From NCBI GenBank assembly GCA_904420005.1, contig CAJFTT010000042.1, positions 62,001 to 126,000 of the forward strand: a DNA stretch of 64,000 bases, read 5' to 3'. The notes beneath the pieces were generated by a model, which had not been told where the DNA came from, made no database searches, and worked only from the letters and a program-made list of their open reading frames with translations. Origin of the DNA: Candidatus Tabaqchalia intestinavium (GTDB lineage Bacteria; Bacillota; Clostridia; Oscillospirales; CAJFTT01). Position numbers and translations under genes: made by a program. This document shows positions 1 through 10,789 of the stretch, piece after piece (position 1 is the stretch's first letter; every line of letters begins with the position of its first letter).

Positions 1-1658
1 ACCAGTTCCGTTTTCGTATCGTGACGCTCGACGGGCAGATCATCAACGCGGGCGGCTCCTTCACCGGCGGTTCCGTCGGGAGAAACGCAGGGCTGCTCAC
101 CCGCTCCCGCGACATTGAAAAGCTGCAGCAGGAAGCGGCTGCGCTGCAAACGCAGCTGGATGCGGCTTCCGAAGAGAAACGGCGCATTTCAGAAGAAACG
201 GCCGCGCTGGAAGCGGAATATCTCGGCCTCAAGAGCGAGCTACAGACCTGCGCGGAGAATCTCATTCGTCTGGACGGGGAGTTGAAGCTGCGGCAGGATC
301 AGGCGGAGGCTGCCGACAGCATGCTTTCTTCCCTGGAGGAGGAAGCGGCTGACGCGGCGCAGCGGCGGGAAGCGCAGCTGGCCCAGATTGCGCAGACGCA
401 GCAGGCGCTCTCCGAATTAAGCGAGCAGATGACGCAGGCCGAGGAAGCCGTTACGCGGCTGTCCGGCGGTCAGTCGCAGCTGGCGGCCCGCCGGGAGGCG
501 CAGTCGCAGGAGATCGCCTCCATCCGGCTGCAGGTGATGGAGATCCGCAAGGATATCGACGCCGACGAGCAGGCGATCGCGGATGTCGAAGTCCGCCGGC
601 AGGAGCAGAAAAGCCGCGCCGGCGCTTACGAGGAGGAAATCCGCACACTGGAAGAGAAAACCCGGCAGGATGAAGAAAAGATCCAGGCGCTCTTGGCGGA
701 GGCGGCTGCGCTGCGCGAGCAGGCGAAGGCATCGGAGACCGGCGTGGCCGAAGTGGCCCGCGAGAGGGAGACGCTGGAAAAGCGCGTCACGCAGATCGGG
801 GAAGAGCAGAAAGCCGCCTATAACGAGCGGGAGAAAATCGGAGGCGAGGTCGGTCGGCTGGAAGAGCGCCGCGCGAATCTCAGCCGCGACTATGACAAGA
901 TTATCGCTTCCCTGCTCGAGGAGCATCAGCTCACCCGCTCGGAAGCGGAAGCGGCTGCGCCCAAGATCGAGGATGTACCGCAGGCGCAGCGGCGGCTGGC
1001 AGAGCTGAAAAACAAAATCAAAGCCCTGGGATCCGTCAACGTCGGCGCAATCGAGGAATATAAGGAAGTCTACGCCCGGTACGCCGCGATGAAGGAGCAA
1101 TATGACGATGTGGAGCAGTCGAGGAAAGAGCTGCTGCATATTATTTCAGACGTTACCTCCAAGATGAAAACCATCTTTGGGGAGGAATTTGCCCGCATCA
1201 ATCTCAATTTTACGGAAACGTTCCGGGAGCTGTTCGGTGGCGGCACAGCGCAACTGCGCTTGACGGACCCGGACGATGTGCTGACCTCCGGCATCGAGAT
1301 CGACGTGGCGCCGCCTGGGAAGATTATCAACAATCTCGCCTCACTCTCCGGCGGCGAGCAGGCGATGGTCGCTATGGCGATCTATTTCGCGATCCTGAAG
1401 GTGCGTCCCGCCCCGTTCTGCATTCTCGACGAGGTGGAGACGGCGCTGGACGACGTCAACGTCTCCCGCTTTGCGGCGTATCTGAACAAAATGTCGGATC
1501 GCACCCAATTCATTGCGATCACGCATCGGCGCGGCACGATGGAAATGGCGGACCGGCTTTACGGCGTGACGATGCAGGAAGAAGGCGTGTCCAAGCTGCT
1601 GGTGATGAACGTCTCGGAAATGGCGAAGGATAAGCAGCTCGGCGCGATCATAAAATAA
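1..1658 (+). CDS. smc: Chromosome segregation protein SMC, hinge/C-terminal part (5' end outside window)
   Basis: Frame is open from base 3 (QFRFRIVTLDGQIINAGGSFTGGS hinge motif); coiled coil; C-terminal LSGGEQAMVAMAIYFAILKVRPAPFCILDEVETALDDVN signature/Walker B. Confidence 0.96.
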   Translation, partial: QFRFRIVTLDGQIINAGGSFTGGSVGRNAGLLTRSRDIEKLQQEAAALQTQLDAASEEKRRISEETAALEAEYLGLKSELQTCAENLIRLDGELKLRQDQAEAADSMLSSLEEEAADAAQRREAQLAQIAQTQQALSELSEQMTQAEEAVTRLSGGQSQLAARREAQSQEIASIRLQVMEIRKDIDADEQAIADVEVRRQEQKSRAGAYEEEIRTLEEKTRQDEEKIQALLAEAAALREQAKASETGVAEVARERETLEKRVTQIGEEQKAAYNEREKIGGEVGRLEERRANLSRDYDKIIASLLEEHQLTRSEAEAAAPKIEDVPQAQRRLAELKNKIKALGSVNVGAIEEYKEVYARYAAMKEQYDDVEQSRKELLHIISDVTSKMKTIFGEEFARINLNFTETFRELFGGGTAQLRLTDPDDVLTSGIEIDVAPPGKIINNLASLSGGEQAMVAMAIYFAILKVRPAPFCILDEVETALDDVNVSRFAAYLNKMSDRTQFIAITHRRGTMEMADRLYGVTMQEEGVSKLLVMNVSEMAKDKQLGAIIK

Positions 1659-1693
1659 TCTCGGATGGAATTTGAAGAGGAGAAGGTGCCGCA

Positions 1694-2605
1694 ATGGGAT
1701 TTCTGGAAAAGATCAAAAACGGACTGCGCAAAACAAGGGACAGTTTCACCTCCAATCTGCGCGGAATTTTGAATTCCTTCACCAAAATCGATGAAGAACT
1801 CTTCGAAGAACTTGAGGAAATCCTCATCATGGCGGATGTCGGGACGGTCACCACACAGCATATCCTCGATCGGCTGCGCCAGAAGATCAAAGAGGAGGGG
1901 CTGACCGACCCGCAAGCCATCCAGGAAAAGCTCAAAGAAGTGCTGTGCGAACTGCTGACAGGGGACAACACGCTGCATCTTGCCACACAGCCGTCGGTGA
2001 TTCTGGTCATCGGCGTCAACGGCGTTGGGAAAACCACCACCATTGGAAAAATGGCGGCGTATTTCTCCGCGCAGGGGAAAAAGGTTGTGCTGGGCGCGGC
2101 CGACACTTTTCGCGCCGCCGCGATCGATCAGCTGGAGGTCTGGGCACAGCGCGCGAACGTGCCGCTGGTGCGCCAGAGCGAAGGAGCGGATCCGGCGGCC
2201 GTGGTGTTTGACACCATGCGGGCGGCCAACGCACGGCACATGGATATTGCCATCTGCGACACGGCGGGGCGACTGCATAATAAGAAAAACCTCATGGATG
2301 AGCTGAGCAAAATCAGCCGCGTCATCGAGCGCGAAGCGCCCAGCAGCGACAAGGAGGTACTGCTGGTGCTGGACGCGACGACGGGGCGCAACGCCGTCAC
2401 CCAGGCGCGGGAATTTCGCGAGGCGGCCGGCATTACCGGCATTGTCTTGACGAAGCTTGACGGCACGGCGAAGGGCGGCGTCGTGCTTGCCATTCAGGAC
2501 GAATTGGGAATCCCTGTAAAATTTGTCGGCGTGGGGGAAAAGATCGACGATCTGCAACCTTTCGATGCGCAGGCGTTCGTGGATGGGTTGTTTGAAGAAG
2601 TATAA
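1694..2605 (+). CDS. ftsY: Signal recognition particle receptor FtsY
   Basis: GVNGVGKTTTIGKMA, DTFRAAAIDQLEVWA, DTAGRLHNKKNLMDEL, TKLDGTAKGG SRP-GTPase motifs; follows smc. Confidence 0.97.
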   Translation: MGFLEKIKNGLRKTRDSFTSNLRGILNSFTKIDEELFEELEEILIMADVGTVTTQHILDRLRQKIKEEGLTDPQAIQEKLKEVLCELLTGDNTLHLATQPSVILVIGVNGVGKTTTIGKMAAYFSAQGKKVVLGAADTFRAAAIDQLEVWAQRANVPLVRQSEGADPAAVVFDTMRAANARHMDIAICDTAGRLHNKKNLMDELSKISRVIEREAPSSDKEVLLVLDATTGRNAVTQAREFREAAGITGIVLTKLDGTAKGGVVLAIQDELGIPVKFVGVGEKIDDLQPFDAQAFVDGLFEEV

Positions 2606-2641
2606 ACAATTGTTCGCGTCGCCGAAAGGAGAGAAATGTAG

Positions 2642-3235
2642 ATGAAATTCGTCGTTGCGACCAATAACGAACATAAATTGCAGGAGATTCAGCGGATTTT
2701 GCTGCCGCTGGGAATCGAAGCGCTTTCACAAAAACAGGCGGGGGCGTCGGTCGAGGTAGAGGAAACCGGGAGCACCTTCGAGGAGAATGCTTTTCTCAAG
2801 GCGCAGGCAGTCGCAAAGGCGACCGGTCTGCCGGCGGTTGCTGACGATTCCGGCCTTGCGGTGACGGCGCTGGGCGGACGGCCGGGGATTTATTCCGCGC
2901 GGTATGCCGGAGAGGGCGCGAGCGACGCCGATCGGATCCGCAAACTGCTCAAAGAGCTCGAAGCGTGCGATACACAGGACCGCAGCGCCAAATTTGTGTC
3001 TGCGGTGTGCTGTTATTTTTCCGAGGACGATTGGTTTTGCGTGCGCGGCGAATGTCCCGGCGTGATTGCGCACGCGCCTATGGGGGAAGGCGGGTTCGGC
3101 TATGATCCCGTATTCTTCCTGCCGGAAGAGGGGAAAACCTTCGGACAGCTTACCCCGCAGGAGAAGGATGGCTACAGTCACCGCGGGCGGGCGCTGCGCG
3201 CCATGCAGGAGAAGCTGCGGGATCGGCTGGCGTAA
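2642..3235 (+). CDS. rdgB: XTP/dITP diphosphatase (RdgB/HAM1 family)
   Basis: N-terminal VVATNNEHKLQEI, ADDSGLAVTALGGRPGIYSARYAG, GGFGYDPVFF motifs. Confidence 0.95.
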   Translation: MKFVVATNNEHKLQEIQRILLPLGIEALSQKQAGASVEVEETGSTFEENAFLKAQAVAKATGLPAVADDSGLAVTALGGRPGIYSARYAGEGASDADRIRKLLKELEACDTQDRSAKFVSAVCCYFSEDDWFCVRGECPGVIAHAPMGEGGFGYDPVFFLPEEGKTFGQLTPQEKDGYSHRGRALRAMQEKLRDRLA

Positions 3236-3338
3236 GGAACCGCGAGCAGCGCGGTGAAAAGAAAGGAATAAGCCGCAGGGAAAAGCGACGGATTTTCCTT
3301 CTCGGTGGAACAATGATACAGAAAGGCGTTTTGATACC

Positions 3339-3647
3339 ATGATTACAACCAAACAGAGAGCCTATTTGCGCGCGATGGCCAATGGACTGGAGACAATTTT
3401 GCAGATAGGAAAAGGCGGCATTTCTCCCAATCTCGTCGCGCAGGTTAAAGACGCGCTCGAAGCGCGGGAAATCATCAAGCTGTGTGTGTTGGAAACGGCT
3501 CCTGTCACGGCGCGGGAAGCGGCGCAGGAGCTGGCCGATTCGGCCCGCGCGGAGATTGTGCAGGTGATCGGCAACCGTTTCACGCTTTATAAGCGAAACG
3601 AAAAGGAGCCTCGGATCACGTTGCCCAAAGCAGTGCGGAAAGCCTGA
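3339..3647 (+). CDS. yhbY: YhbY-family (CRM domain) ribosome-associated RNA-binding protein
   Basis: LRAMANGLETILQIGKGGISPNLVAQVKDALEAREIIKL; neighbours nadD/yqeK/rsfS. Confidence 0.9.
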   Translation: MITTKQRAYLRAMANGLETILQIGKGGISPNLVAQVKDALEAREIIKLCVLETAPVTAREAAQELADSARAEIVQVIGNRFTLYKRNEKEPRITLPKAVRKA

Positions 3648-3741
3648 CCACGGCCGGTGCGGCCGATAAATCAAAACCGCCGGAAGTGAAAATCCGGCGG
3701 TACAGCGGCATTGGGAAAGAAGAGAAGCGGAGGCAGCGGCT

Positions 3742-4365
3742 TTGAAAACAGCGGTTTTTGGCGGTACGTTTGATCCAATTCACCTTGGGCATGTCGCGTT
3801 GGCGCAGCATTTTTCCGAAGCGTTGCAGCCCGACCGCCTGTTGCTGATTCCGACGAGCGTTCCTCCGCACAAGCAAGCGACACAGCTTGCCACCGGCGCG
3901 CAGCGCTTGGAAATGTGCCGTCTCGCCGCGAGGGAAATCCCGCGTTGCGAAGTATGCGACCTGGAACTGAAACGGCCAGGCAGAAGCTACACGGTCGACA
4001 CATTGGAAGCGCTGCACGCAATGGGAGAAGGGGATTTCTATCTTCTCATGGGAGCGGACATGTTCCTCTCTCTGGAGCGTTGGCGTAATTTCTCGCGCAT
4101 CGCCCAGCTTGCCGTATTATGCGCCGCGCCCCGGCAGGAGAAAGAATACGCCGCGTTGTGCCGGCACGCCGCGCATTTGGAGCGGCAATGGGGGGCGAGA
4201 ACCTTTGTGGGGAACTTTTCTGTGCTGGAGCTTTCCTCCACGTACATCCGGCAACGGCTGAAAAGGGGAGAGCCTTGTCGGGATTTCTTGCTGCCTGCTG
4301 TTGAGACCTATATCTGTGAAAACGGGTTATACGGCGTGAAGCGTCCGTTTTCCGGCGGCGTATAA
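3742..4365 (+). CDS. nadD: Nicotinate-nucleotide adenylyltransferase
   Basis: FGGTFDPIHLGHVALAQ nucleotidyltransferase motif, SSTYIRQRLKRG near C-terminus. Confidence 0.95.
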   Translation: MKTAVFGGTFDPIHLGHVALAQHFSEALQPDRLLLIPTSVPPHKQATQLATGAQRLEMCRLAAREIPRCEVCDLELKRPGRSYTVDTLEALHAMGEGDFYLLMGADMFLSLERWRNFSRIAQLAVLCAAPRQEKEYAALCRHAAHLERQWGARTFVGNFSVLELSSTYIRQRLKRGEPCRDFLLPAVETYICENGLYGVKRPFSGGV

Positions 4366-4516
4366 CGTAGGACTGCCAGGCGCATAATTTTCAAAAAAGG
4401 CTCGCGCAGCGCGGGATTTTATGGTAAAATGAGGCCATTGGAAGGAAATGCGGGTCGCCGCACGGTAAACGCCCGGCGGCTGTGGTGCGTTTCTGTCCAG
4501 GGAAGGATGAAAAACG

Positions 4517-5101
4517 ATGCAGGAAAAAATCGAAGAATGGAAGAAGATGCTGCAAGCGCGGTTAGACGCGCGGCGGTATCATCATTCTCTCTGTGTGATG
4601 GAGGAAGCGGAGCGGCTGGCACGGCAATACGGCGCGGACGTGGAGAAAGCGCGGATCGCCGGGCTACTGCACGATATGACGAAAAACGACACGGAGGAGC
4701 AGCATTTTGACGTCTTTACCCGCGGAGGGATCGAGCTGGACGAAGTGGCGCGCAGCACGAAGAAGCTGCACCACGCTATCAGCGGCGCCTGGCGGATAGA
4801 GCATGAGCTGGGCGTGACGGATCGCGAAATCCTCGACGCCGTACGGTACCACACCACGGCGCGCGCCGGCATGACGCTGCTGGATAAAGTCCTGTACCTT
4901 GCCGATTTTGTTTCAGCGGATCGTGACTATGAAGGCGTAGAGGCGCTGCGCGCGCTGGTGCATCAAGATTTGGAGGCCGGGCTGAGAGAGGCACTGTCTT
5001 TTTCCATTGCGGAGCTGCTGCAGAAACCCGCGCCCATTCACAGAGATACAGTGGAAGCATGGAATGCAGAAATGTTACAGCGAAAGGAGACAACGATTTG
5101 A
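4517..5101 (+). CDS. yqeK: YqeK-like HD-domain hydrolase (bis(5'-nucleosyl)-tetraphosphatase family)
   Basis: HH...GLLHDMTK HD motif; AVRYHTTARAGMTLLDKVLYLADFVS; follows nadD, TGATG overlap with rsfS. Confidence 0.92.
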   Translation: MQEKIEEWKKMLQARLDARRYHHSLCVMEEAERLARQYGADVEKARIAGLLHDMTKNDTEEQHFDVFTRGGIELDEVARSTKKLHHAISGAWRIEHELGVTDREILDAVRYHTTARAGMTLLDKVLYLADFVSADRDYEGVEALRALVHQDLEAGLREALSFSIAELLQKPAPIHRDTVEAWNAEMLQRKETTI

Positions 5102-5460
5102 TGGAAGCGCTGGAAATCGCAAAGCTGGCGGCCGGATGGCTGGACGCCAAAAAAGCGCAGGATTTGCAGGTCATCCGCGTGCGGGAGCTGACGGTGATCG
5201 CGGACTATTTCGTCCTGGCGAGCGGCACGAGCAATACGCAGGTCAAAGCGCTGGCGGATGAGGTGGAATATCAGTTTTCCCAGCGCGGGATTGAGCCTGC
5301 GAGAACGGAAGGCTACCGCACGGCAAGCTGGATTGCCATGGATTACGGCAGTGTGATTATTCACATTTTCCAGAAAGGCACCCGCGATTTTTATCAGCTG
5401 GAGCGCGTCTGGGCCGATGGGGAACAGGTGGATCTGTCGGAGATTATCAAACCAAATTGA
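5101..5460 (+). CDS. rsfS: Ribosome silencing factor RsfS
   Basis: Start chosen at 5101 (MEALEIAKLAAGWLDAKKAQDLQVI); ADYFVLASGTSNTQVKALADEVE, YRTASWIAMDYGSVIIHIF. Confidence 0.94.
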   Translation: MEALEIAKLAAGWLDAKKAQDLQVIRVRELTVIADYFVLASGTSNTQVKALADEVEYQFSQRGIEPARTEGYRTASWIAMDYGSVIIHIFQKGTRDFYQLERVWADGEQVDLSEIIKPN

Positions 5461-5484
5461 GCAAAAACAGGGGAGAAACCGAAG

Positions 5485-7899
5485 ATGAAAAACGACGTGA
5501 CGAAATACGATTTCAAGGCGATCGAACAAAAATGGCAGAAAATCTGGGATGAAAAGCAGGCTTTTGCCGCCAAGCAGGATTTTTCTCTGCCGAAGTTTTA
5601 CGGTCTGGTGGAGTTCCCGTATCCTTCGGGCGCGGGACTGCATGTCGGGCATCCGCGCTCGTATACGGCGCTGGACATCATCTGCCGGAAAAAGCGGCTG
5701 GAAGGCTTCAATGTGCTCTACCCGATGGGATGGGATGCGTTCGGCCTGCCGACGGAGAATTTCGCGATCAAAAATAAAATTCATCCCGCGATCGTGACGG
5801 AAAAAAACGTCGCGCGTTTCAAGCAGCAGCTGCGTTCGCTGGGTCTGTCGTTTGACTGGGCGCGGGAAATCAACACTACAGATCCCAGCTATTATAAATG
5901 GACCCAGTGGATTTTCCTGCAGATGTACAAGCACGGTCTGGCCTATAAGAAAAAGATGACGGTCAACTTCTGCACATCCTGCAAGGTGGTGCTGGCGAAC
6001 GAGGAGGTCGTCAACGGCGTGTGCGAGCGCTGCGGCAGCCCTGTCATCCAGAAGGAGAAAAGTCAATGGATGCTCGCCATTACCAAATACGCCCAGCGCC
6101 TGCTGGACGATCTGGACCAGGTGGATTACATCGACCGCGTCAAGCTGCAGCAGCGCAACTGGATCGGCCGCTCGACCGGTGCGGAGGTGCGTTTTGAGAC
6201 GACGCAGGGCGACACGCTGACCGTTTTCACCACACGGCCGGATACGCTGTTCGGCGCGACGTACATGGTCATCGCACCGGAACATCCTTTCCTGAAAAAA
6301 TGGAAGATCGATAACCGTGCCGAGGTGGAAGCATATCAGGAACAGGCCGCGCATAAGAGCGATTTTGACCGGACGGAAATGGCCAAGGAGAAGACCGGCG
6401 TACGCCTGGAAGGCGTGCGAGCGATCAACCCCGTCAACGGCCGGGAAATCCCGATTTTTGTCTCTGACTATGTGCTGATTACCTACGGGACCGGCGCCAT
6501 CATGGCGGTGCCGGCGCATGACACCCGCGACTGGGAGTTCGCCAAAAAATTTGACCTGCCTATCATCGAGGTGGTGCAGGGCGGCGACGTGCAGCAGGAA
6601 GCGTTCACCGATTGCGAGACCGGCGTGATGGTCAATTCCGGTTTCCTCGATGGCTTGTCTGTGGAGGAAGCTAAAAAGAAAATGATCGACTGGCTCACCG
6701 AAAAGGGGCTGGGAGAGCAGAAAGTCAATTTCAAGCTGCGCGACTGGGTGTTCTCGCGTCAGCGTTATTGGGGCGAGCCGATCCCGATGGTCTGGTGCGA
6801 AAAGTGCGGCTGGGTGCCTGTGCCGGAGTCCGAGCTGCCGCTGACGCTGCCTGAGGTTGAGTCCTATGAGCCGACGGACAACGGCGAATCGCCGCTGTCA
6901 GCGCTGGACGATTGGGTCAACACGACCTGTCCGCACTGCCACGGTCCGGCCAAGCGCGAAACGGATACCATGCCGCAGTGGGCGGGTTCCTCCTGGTATT
7001 TCCTGCGCTATACCGATCCGCATAACGACACCGCGCCCGCCTCCAAAGAGGCGCTGGAATATTGGCTGCCCGTCGACTGGTATAACGGCGGCATGGAACA
7101 CACCACGTTGCATTTGCTTTACAGCCGGTTCTGGCATAAATTCCTTTACGACATCGGCGTTGTGCCGACTTGTGAGCCGTATGCCAAGCGCACTTCGCAC
7201 GGCATGATCCTGGGCGAAAACGGCGAGAAGATGAGCAAGTCGAAGGGGAACGTCGTCAACCCCGACGAGATCGTCGCGACCTATGGCGCGGATACGATGC
7301 GCCTGTATGAGATGTTCATCGGCGACTTTGAGAAATCTGCCCCCTGGTCGTCCGACAGTATCCGGGGATGCAAGCGGTTCCTCGACCGTACGTTTGCGTT
7401 GCTGGGAATGCTGGAAGCGGGCGACGATTATTCCGCCGCGCTGGAAAGCAGCATGCATAAAACCATCAAAAAGGTCACGGATGACATCGGCAGCATGAAG
7501 TTCAACACCGCCATCGCTTCGATGATGGCGCTGATCAATGAGATTTACGACAAGGGCAGCCTGAATCACGCTGAGCTGCGTACGTTCCTGCTGCTGCTCA
7601 ATCCGTTTGCGCCGCATATCACGGAAGAAATGTGGGAGCGCGCGGGTTTTGCCGGCATGGTGTTTGAGCAGCGCTGGCCGCAATATGACGAAAGCAAGAC
7701 AAAGGATGCCATGGTCGAGATCGCGGTGCAGGTCTGCGGCAAGCTGCGCGCGACTGTAACGGTGCCGGCGGATTGCGACAAAGAAACGGCCATTGCCATC
7801 GCGCGGGCGGAGGAAAAGGTTGCGTCCGCAGTGAACGGCAAGACCACGGTAAAGGAGATTTACGTCCCGGGCCGTCTGGTGAATCTGGTGGTCCGTTGA
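5485..7899 (+). CDS. leuS: Leucine--tRNA ligase
   Basis: [19 protein letters not shown] (HIGH) and KMSKSKGN (KMSKS) motifs, 804 aa, editing domain. Confidence 0.98.
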   Translation: MKNDVTKYDFKAIEQKWQKIWDEKQAFAAKQDFSLPKFYGLVEFPYPSGAGLHVGHPRSYTALDIICRKKRLEGFNVLYPMGWDAFGLPTENFAIKNKIHPAIVTEKNVARFKQQLRSLGLSFDWAREINTTDPSYYKWTQWIFLQMYKHGLAYKKKMTVNFCTSCKVVLANEEVVNGVCERCGSPVIQKEKSQWMLAITKYAQRLLDDLDQVDYIDRVKLQQRNWIGRSTGAEVRFETTQGDTLTVFTTRPDTLFGATYMVIAPEHPFLKKWKIDNRAEVEAYQEQAAHKSDFDRTEMAKEKTGVRLEGVRAINPVNGREIPIFVSDYVLITYGTGAIMAVPAHDTRDWEFAKKFDLPIIEVVQGGDVQQEAFTDCETGVMVNSGFLDGLSVEEAKKKMIDWLTEKGLGEQKVNFKLRDWVFSRQRYWGEPIPMVWCEKCGWVPVPESELPLTLPEVESYEPTDNGESPLSALDDWVNTTCPHCHGPAKRETDTMPQWAGSSWYFLRYTDPHNDTAPASKEALEYWLPVDWYNGGMEHTTLHLLYSRFWHKFLYDIGVVPTCEPYAKRTSHGMILGENGEKMSKSKGNVVNPDEIVATYGADTMRLYEMFIGDFEKSAPWSSDSIRGCKRFLDRTFALLGMLEAGDDYSAALESSMHKTIKKVTDDIGSMKFNTAIASMMALINEIYDKGSLNHAELRTFLLLLNPFAPHITEEMWERAGFAGMVFEQRWPQYDESKTKDAMVEIAVQVCGKLRATVTVPADCDKETAIAIARAEEKVASAVNGKTTVKEIYVPGRLVNLVVR

Positions 7900-7935
7900 C
7901 AACACTGGCGAGGAACAGGAGGGAACACGGGCGGA

Positions 7936-8706
7936 ATGTATCAAGAAGAGATTATGGTGCGCTATAGCGACAGTGACAGCGACGGGCAATGCAGCCTGCT
8001 GTCGATGGTGAATTATTTGCAAGATGTGGCAACCGATCATTCAGATGCGGTCGGTTACTCTATAAAAGCACTGCGGGAGCTCAACGTGTTTTGGGCGTTG
8101 CTCGTGTGGCGAATTGAACTTAACCGCTTCCCACGTTATTTGGACCGCATTACTGTGCGCACCTTCACCAATCAGCTGAATCGCTGCTTTTCCACGCGTG
8201 GTTTTGATATTCTGGACGCCGATGGTACTGTGATCGGACTTGCAGCATCCCGCTGGGTAATGTGCAATGCAACGACCTTTCATGTGATGAAGATCCTGGA
8301 AGGAATGCCGGAAACCTATGGCAGGGATGATTACATGCCGCTTGAGCCGCCTAAGATTACGGGCCGGGAAATTGCAGAGCTTGCCCTGCAGGAACACAGT
8401 CGCATTCGGGTTTCCCGACGGGATATTGATACAAACGGGCATGTCAACAACGCCAGTTATGTGGCGTACGCGCTCGACGCGCTGCCGGACGACGGCGTCG
8501 ACATGCGCACGTTGGAGGTGCATTACCGCTCCGCGGCATATCTGGGGGATACGCTGGTGATCAAAAGCGGCTGGGTGGAAGATCGTTATGCGGTTGGCCT
8601 TTACACGCCGGCGGGAGAACTTCGCGTGCTGTGCTATTTCGGCGGCGCACGAAGTGCAGGCAGTGTTGGGACCGATAAAGAGACACCATCTTACGAGCGT
8701 ATATAA
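7936..8706 (+). CDS. Acyl-ACP thioesterase family (hotdog) protein
   Basis: Two hotdog halves: YSDSDSDGQCSLLSMVNYLQDVATDHS and RDIDTNGHVNNASYVAYALDALP. Confidence 0.82.
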   Translation: MYQEEIMVRYSDSDSDGQCSLLSMVNYLQDVATDHSDAVGYSIKALRELNVFWALLVWRIELNRFPRYLDRITVRTFTNQLNRCFSTRGFDILDADGTVIGLAASRWVMCNATTFHVMKILEGMPETYGRDDYMPLEPPKITGREIAELALQEHSRIRVSRRDIDTNGHVNNASYVAYALDALPDDGVDMRTLEVHYRSAAYLGDTLVIKSGWVEDRYAVGLYTPAGELRVLCYFGGARSAGSVGTDKETPSYERI

Positions 8707-8829
8707 ATGCGGAGTCAGGCTCTCTTGGTTTGACCGTAAAAATCGGTAGACAGCTGTGAAGCAGGCGGTAGGCCAGGTTGGTTTGTTGCGGCCCCGCCTG
8801 CCGTTATATTTTCGAGAGACAGTCCGCAT
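8707..8829. other. Nested inverted-repeat / structured region between thioesterase gene and rbgA (candidate structured leader or MITE-like element)
   Basis: ATGCGGA (8707-8713)/TCCGCAT (8823-8829); CTCTC (8720-8724)/GAGAG (8814-8818); ACCG/CGGT (8733-8747); GCAGGCGG (8761-8768)/CCGCCTGC (8794-8801) enclosing GGCC/GGCC. Confidence 0.4.
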
Positions 8830-8874
8830 GGTGGAAACTAGAATATTGCCCTGTTAGAGGGGGAGGAGAATCCG

Positions 8875-9741
8875 ATGGATAACGTCTATGTGCAGTGGTT
8901 TCCGGGGCATATGACCAAAACACGCCGTCAGATGGAAAAACGGCTCTCGCAGATCGACGCAGTTGCAGAAATCCTCGATGCCCGCATTCCGCTGAGCAGC
9001 CGCAATCCCGATCTGGACGAGCTGGTGAAGGATAAGCCGCGGCTTATCCTGCTCAACAAAGCCGATCTCGCTGACGAAGCGCAGAGCGAACGTTGGGTGC
9101 AATATTTTCGGCAGCAGGGTTGCTCTGCCATTAAAGTTTCCTGTCAAAACCATGTGGGAATTCAGGAATTTCAAGCGCGTGTCAAGGAAGTGCTGGCGGA
9201 AAAGCTGGCGGCATACCGAGAAAAAGGGATGGTCGGCCGCAGTATTAAGGTGATGGTGGCAGGCATCCCCAATGTGGGGAAATCCACTTTTATTAATCGG
9301 CTCGCCGGCGGCGCCAGGCTCAAAACGGCCGACCGCCCCGGTGTGACGCGCGGCGAGCAGTGGATCAATCTCGGCAACGGCATCGAGCTGCTTGATACCC
9401 CCGGCGTTCTTTGGCCGAAGTTTGACGATCCGCGCGTCGGAGAAATGCTGGCGTTCACGGGCGCTGTTCGAGACGCGGTGGTTGACGTGGAACATCTGGC
9501 GGTGCGCCTGCTCGAGCTGCTGCTCGCACAGTATCCGTCTCTGGTCGCGCAGCGATACGAGGTGTCGCTGGAGTATGATGCGTTTGTGTTTGAAGTGCTG
9601 GAACGAATCGCACGCAAACGCGGATTTCTGCAAAAGGGTGGTGTGCCGAACACAGAACGCGCGGCCGTTATGCTGCTGGATGAATTCCGCGGCGGCAAGC
9701 TGGGGCGGATCACGCTCGAGCAGGCGCCTATGCAGGAATAA
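8875..9741 (+). CDS. rbgA: Ribosome biogenesis GTPase RbgA (YlqF)
   Basis: [15 protein letters not shown]; circularly permuted GTPase motifs NKADL ... [16 protein letters not shown] ... [10 protein letters not shown]; strong RBS gggaggag. Confidence 0.95.
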   Translation: MDNVYVQWFPGHMTKTRRQMEKRLSQIDAVAEILDARIPLSSRNPDLDELVKDKPRLILLNKADLADEAQSERWVQYFRQQGCSAIKVSCQNHVGIQEFQARVKEVLAEKLAAYREKGMVGRSIKVMVAGIPNVGKSTFINRLAGGARLKTADRPGVTRGEQWINLGNGIELLDTPGVLWPKFDDPRVGEMLAFTGAVRDAVVDVEHLAVRLLELLLAQYPSLVAQRYEVSLEYDAFVFEVLERIARKRGFLQKGGVPNTERAAVMLLDEFRGGKLGRITLEQAPMQE

Positions 9742-9758
9742 GAAACGAAAAGGGGAGA

Positions 9759-10379
9759 ATGGCCGTGTGGGAATTTGAAACGCAGGAACGGGCAGCGGGC
9801 CGAACGTTGCTCTGCGGCGTGGATGAAGCGGGCCGGGGATCTTTGGCGGGGCCCGTTTGTGCAGCGGCGGTAATCTTGCCGTTTGAAGTGGAGATTCCGG
9901 GGCTGAATGATTCCAAAAAGCTCTCCGAGGCCAGACGAGAGCGTTTATTTCCGGAAATTCAGGAGAAAGCGTTGGCTTTTTCCATTGCATTCGCCCAGGT
10001 GGAGGAAATTGAAGAATATAATATTCTCGGCGCCACTATGCGTGCTATGCAACGAGCTGTAAAGGGGCTTAACATTACGCCAGAGCTTGTACTGGTGGAT
10101 GGTAATCGAGCCCCGGATTTTGGAATTCCTGCCCGGACGATCGTCAAGGGGGACGCGCGCAGTGCCAGTATCGCAGCGGCTTCCATTCTGGCGAAAGTAT
10201 CTCGTGACCGGTTGATGCGCGAACTGGATGCAAAGTACCCTCAATATGGGTTTGCTAAACATAAAGGCTATGGGACGGCAGCGCATTATGCCGCGCTGCA
10301 GGAATATGGCCTGTGTCCTGAGCATCGCCCCAGTTTCTTAAAAAATCTGGCGGCGCATGCTGGGAATGGCAATACGTAG
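9759..10379 (+). CDS. rnhB: Ribonuclease HII
   Basis: [56 protein letters not shown]. Confidence 0.97.
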   Translation: MAVWEFETQERAAGRTLLCGVDEAGRGSLAGPVCAAAVILPFEVEIPGLNDSKKLSEARRERLFPEIQEKALAFSIAFAQVEEIEEYNILGATMRAMQRAVKGLNITPELVLVDGNRAPDFGIPARTIVKGDARSASIAAASILAKVSRDRLMRELDAKYPQYGFAKHKGYGTAAHYAALQEYGLCPEHRPSFLKNLAAHAGNGNT

Positions 10380-10382
10380 ATG

Positions 10383-10410
10383 AAAAACAAGGCGGATACT
10401 GCTTGTTTTT
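10383..10410 (+). terminator. Intrinsic terminator downstream of rnhB
   Basis: AAAAACAAG/CTTGTTTTT inverted repeat right after rnhB stop. Confidence 0.6.
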
Positions 10411-10506
10411 ATATTCCTCGGTAGATTAGGGAAATTTAGGCTTTATGTGATGTCGAACAAGACGGCCAGCTGTGCTTTCCTCGTCTGTTAGAGTTAGTGT
10501 GACTGC

Positions 10507-10590
10507 CTTGTCAGCCCGTTTTTGATCTAAAAACGCTGCGGATTTATCGGTGGGGGCGGAGAGGCCGCTGCCTGACAGTGGGCTGACAGG
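10507..10590. other. Candidate structured RNA domain in the ORF-poor rnhB / glycoside hydrolase gap
   Basis: 11-bp helix CTTGTCAGCCC (10507-10517)/GGGCTGACAGG (10580-10590) enclosing hairpin GTTTTT-gatct-AAAAAC (10518-10534) and GCGG/CCGC. Confidence 0.3.
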
Positions 10591-10673
10591 AGATCGGATC
10601 CACGGCCATTCTAGCTGTGTCGAGCGTGTTGTCTCTTACCTGCTGAGGCCATTTTATGCAGTTTGTACAAAGA

Positions 10674-10712
10674 AGAAGGATGATTTCATTCATCCTTCTA
10701 TTATTTTTTCCT
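10674..10712 (+). terminator. Strong intrinsic terminator with no obvious upstream ORF
   Basis: Perfect 10-bp stem AGAAGGATGA-tttcat-TCATCCTTCT followed by ATTATTTTTTCC. Confidence 0.75.
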
Positions 10713-10789
10713 TTTTCCATTGTTTTCCCGGCTTGCTTATGTTACACTGAGCGAAAGAACACTGGTAGGACTATGCGAGGAGGGATTGG

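Noticed and set aside
5038-6519. 493-aa - strand ORF opposite rsfS/leuS
   Set aside because: Antisense artefact; the + strand has complete rsfS and leuS.
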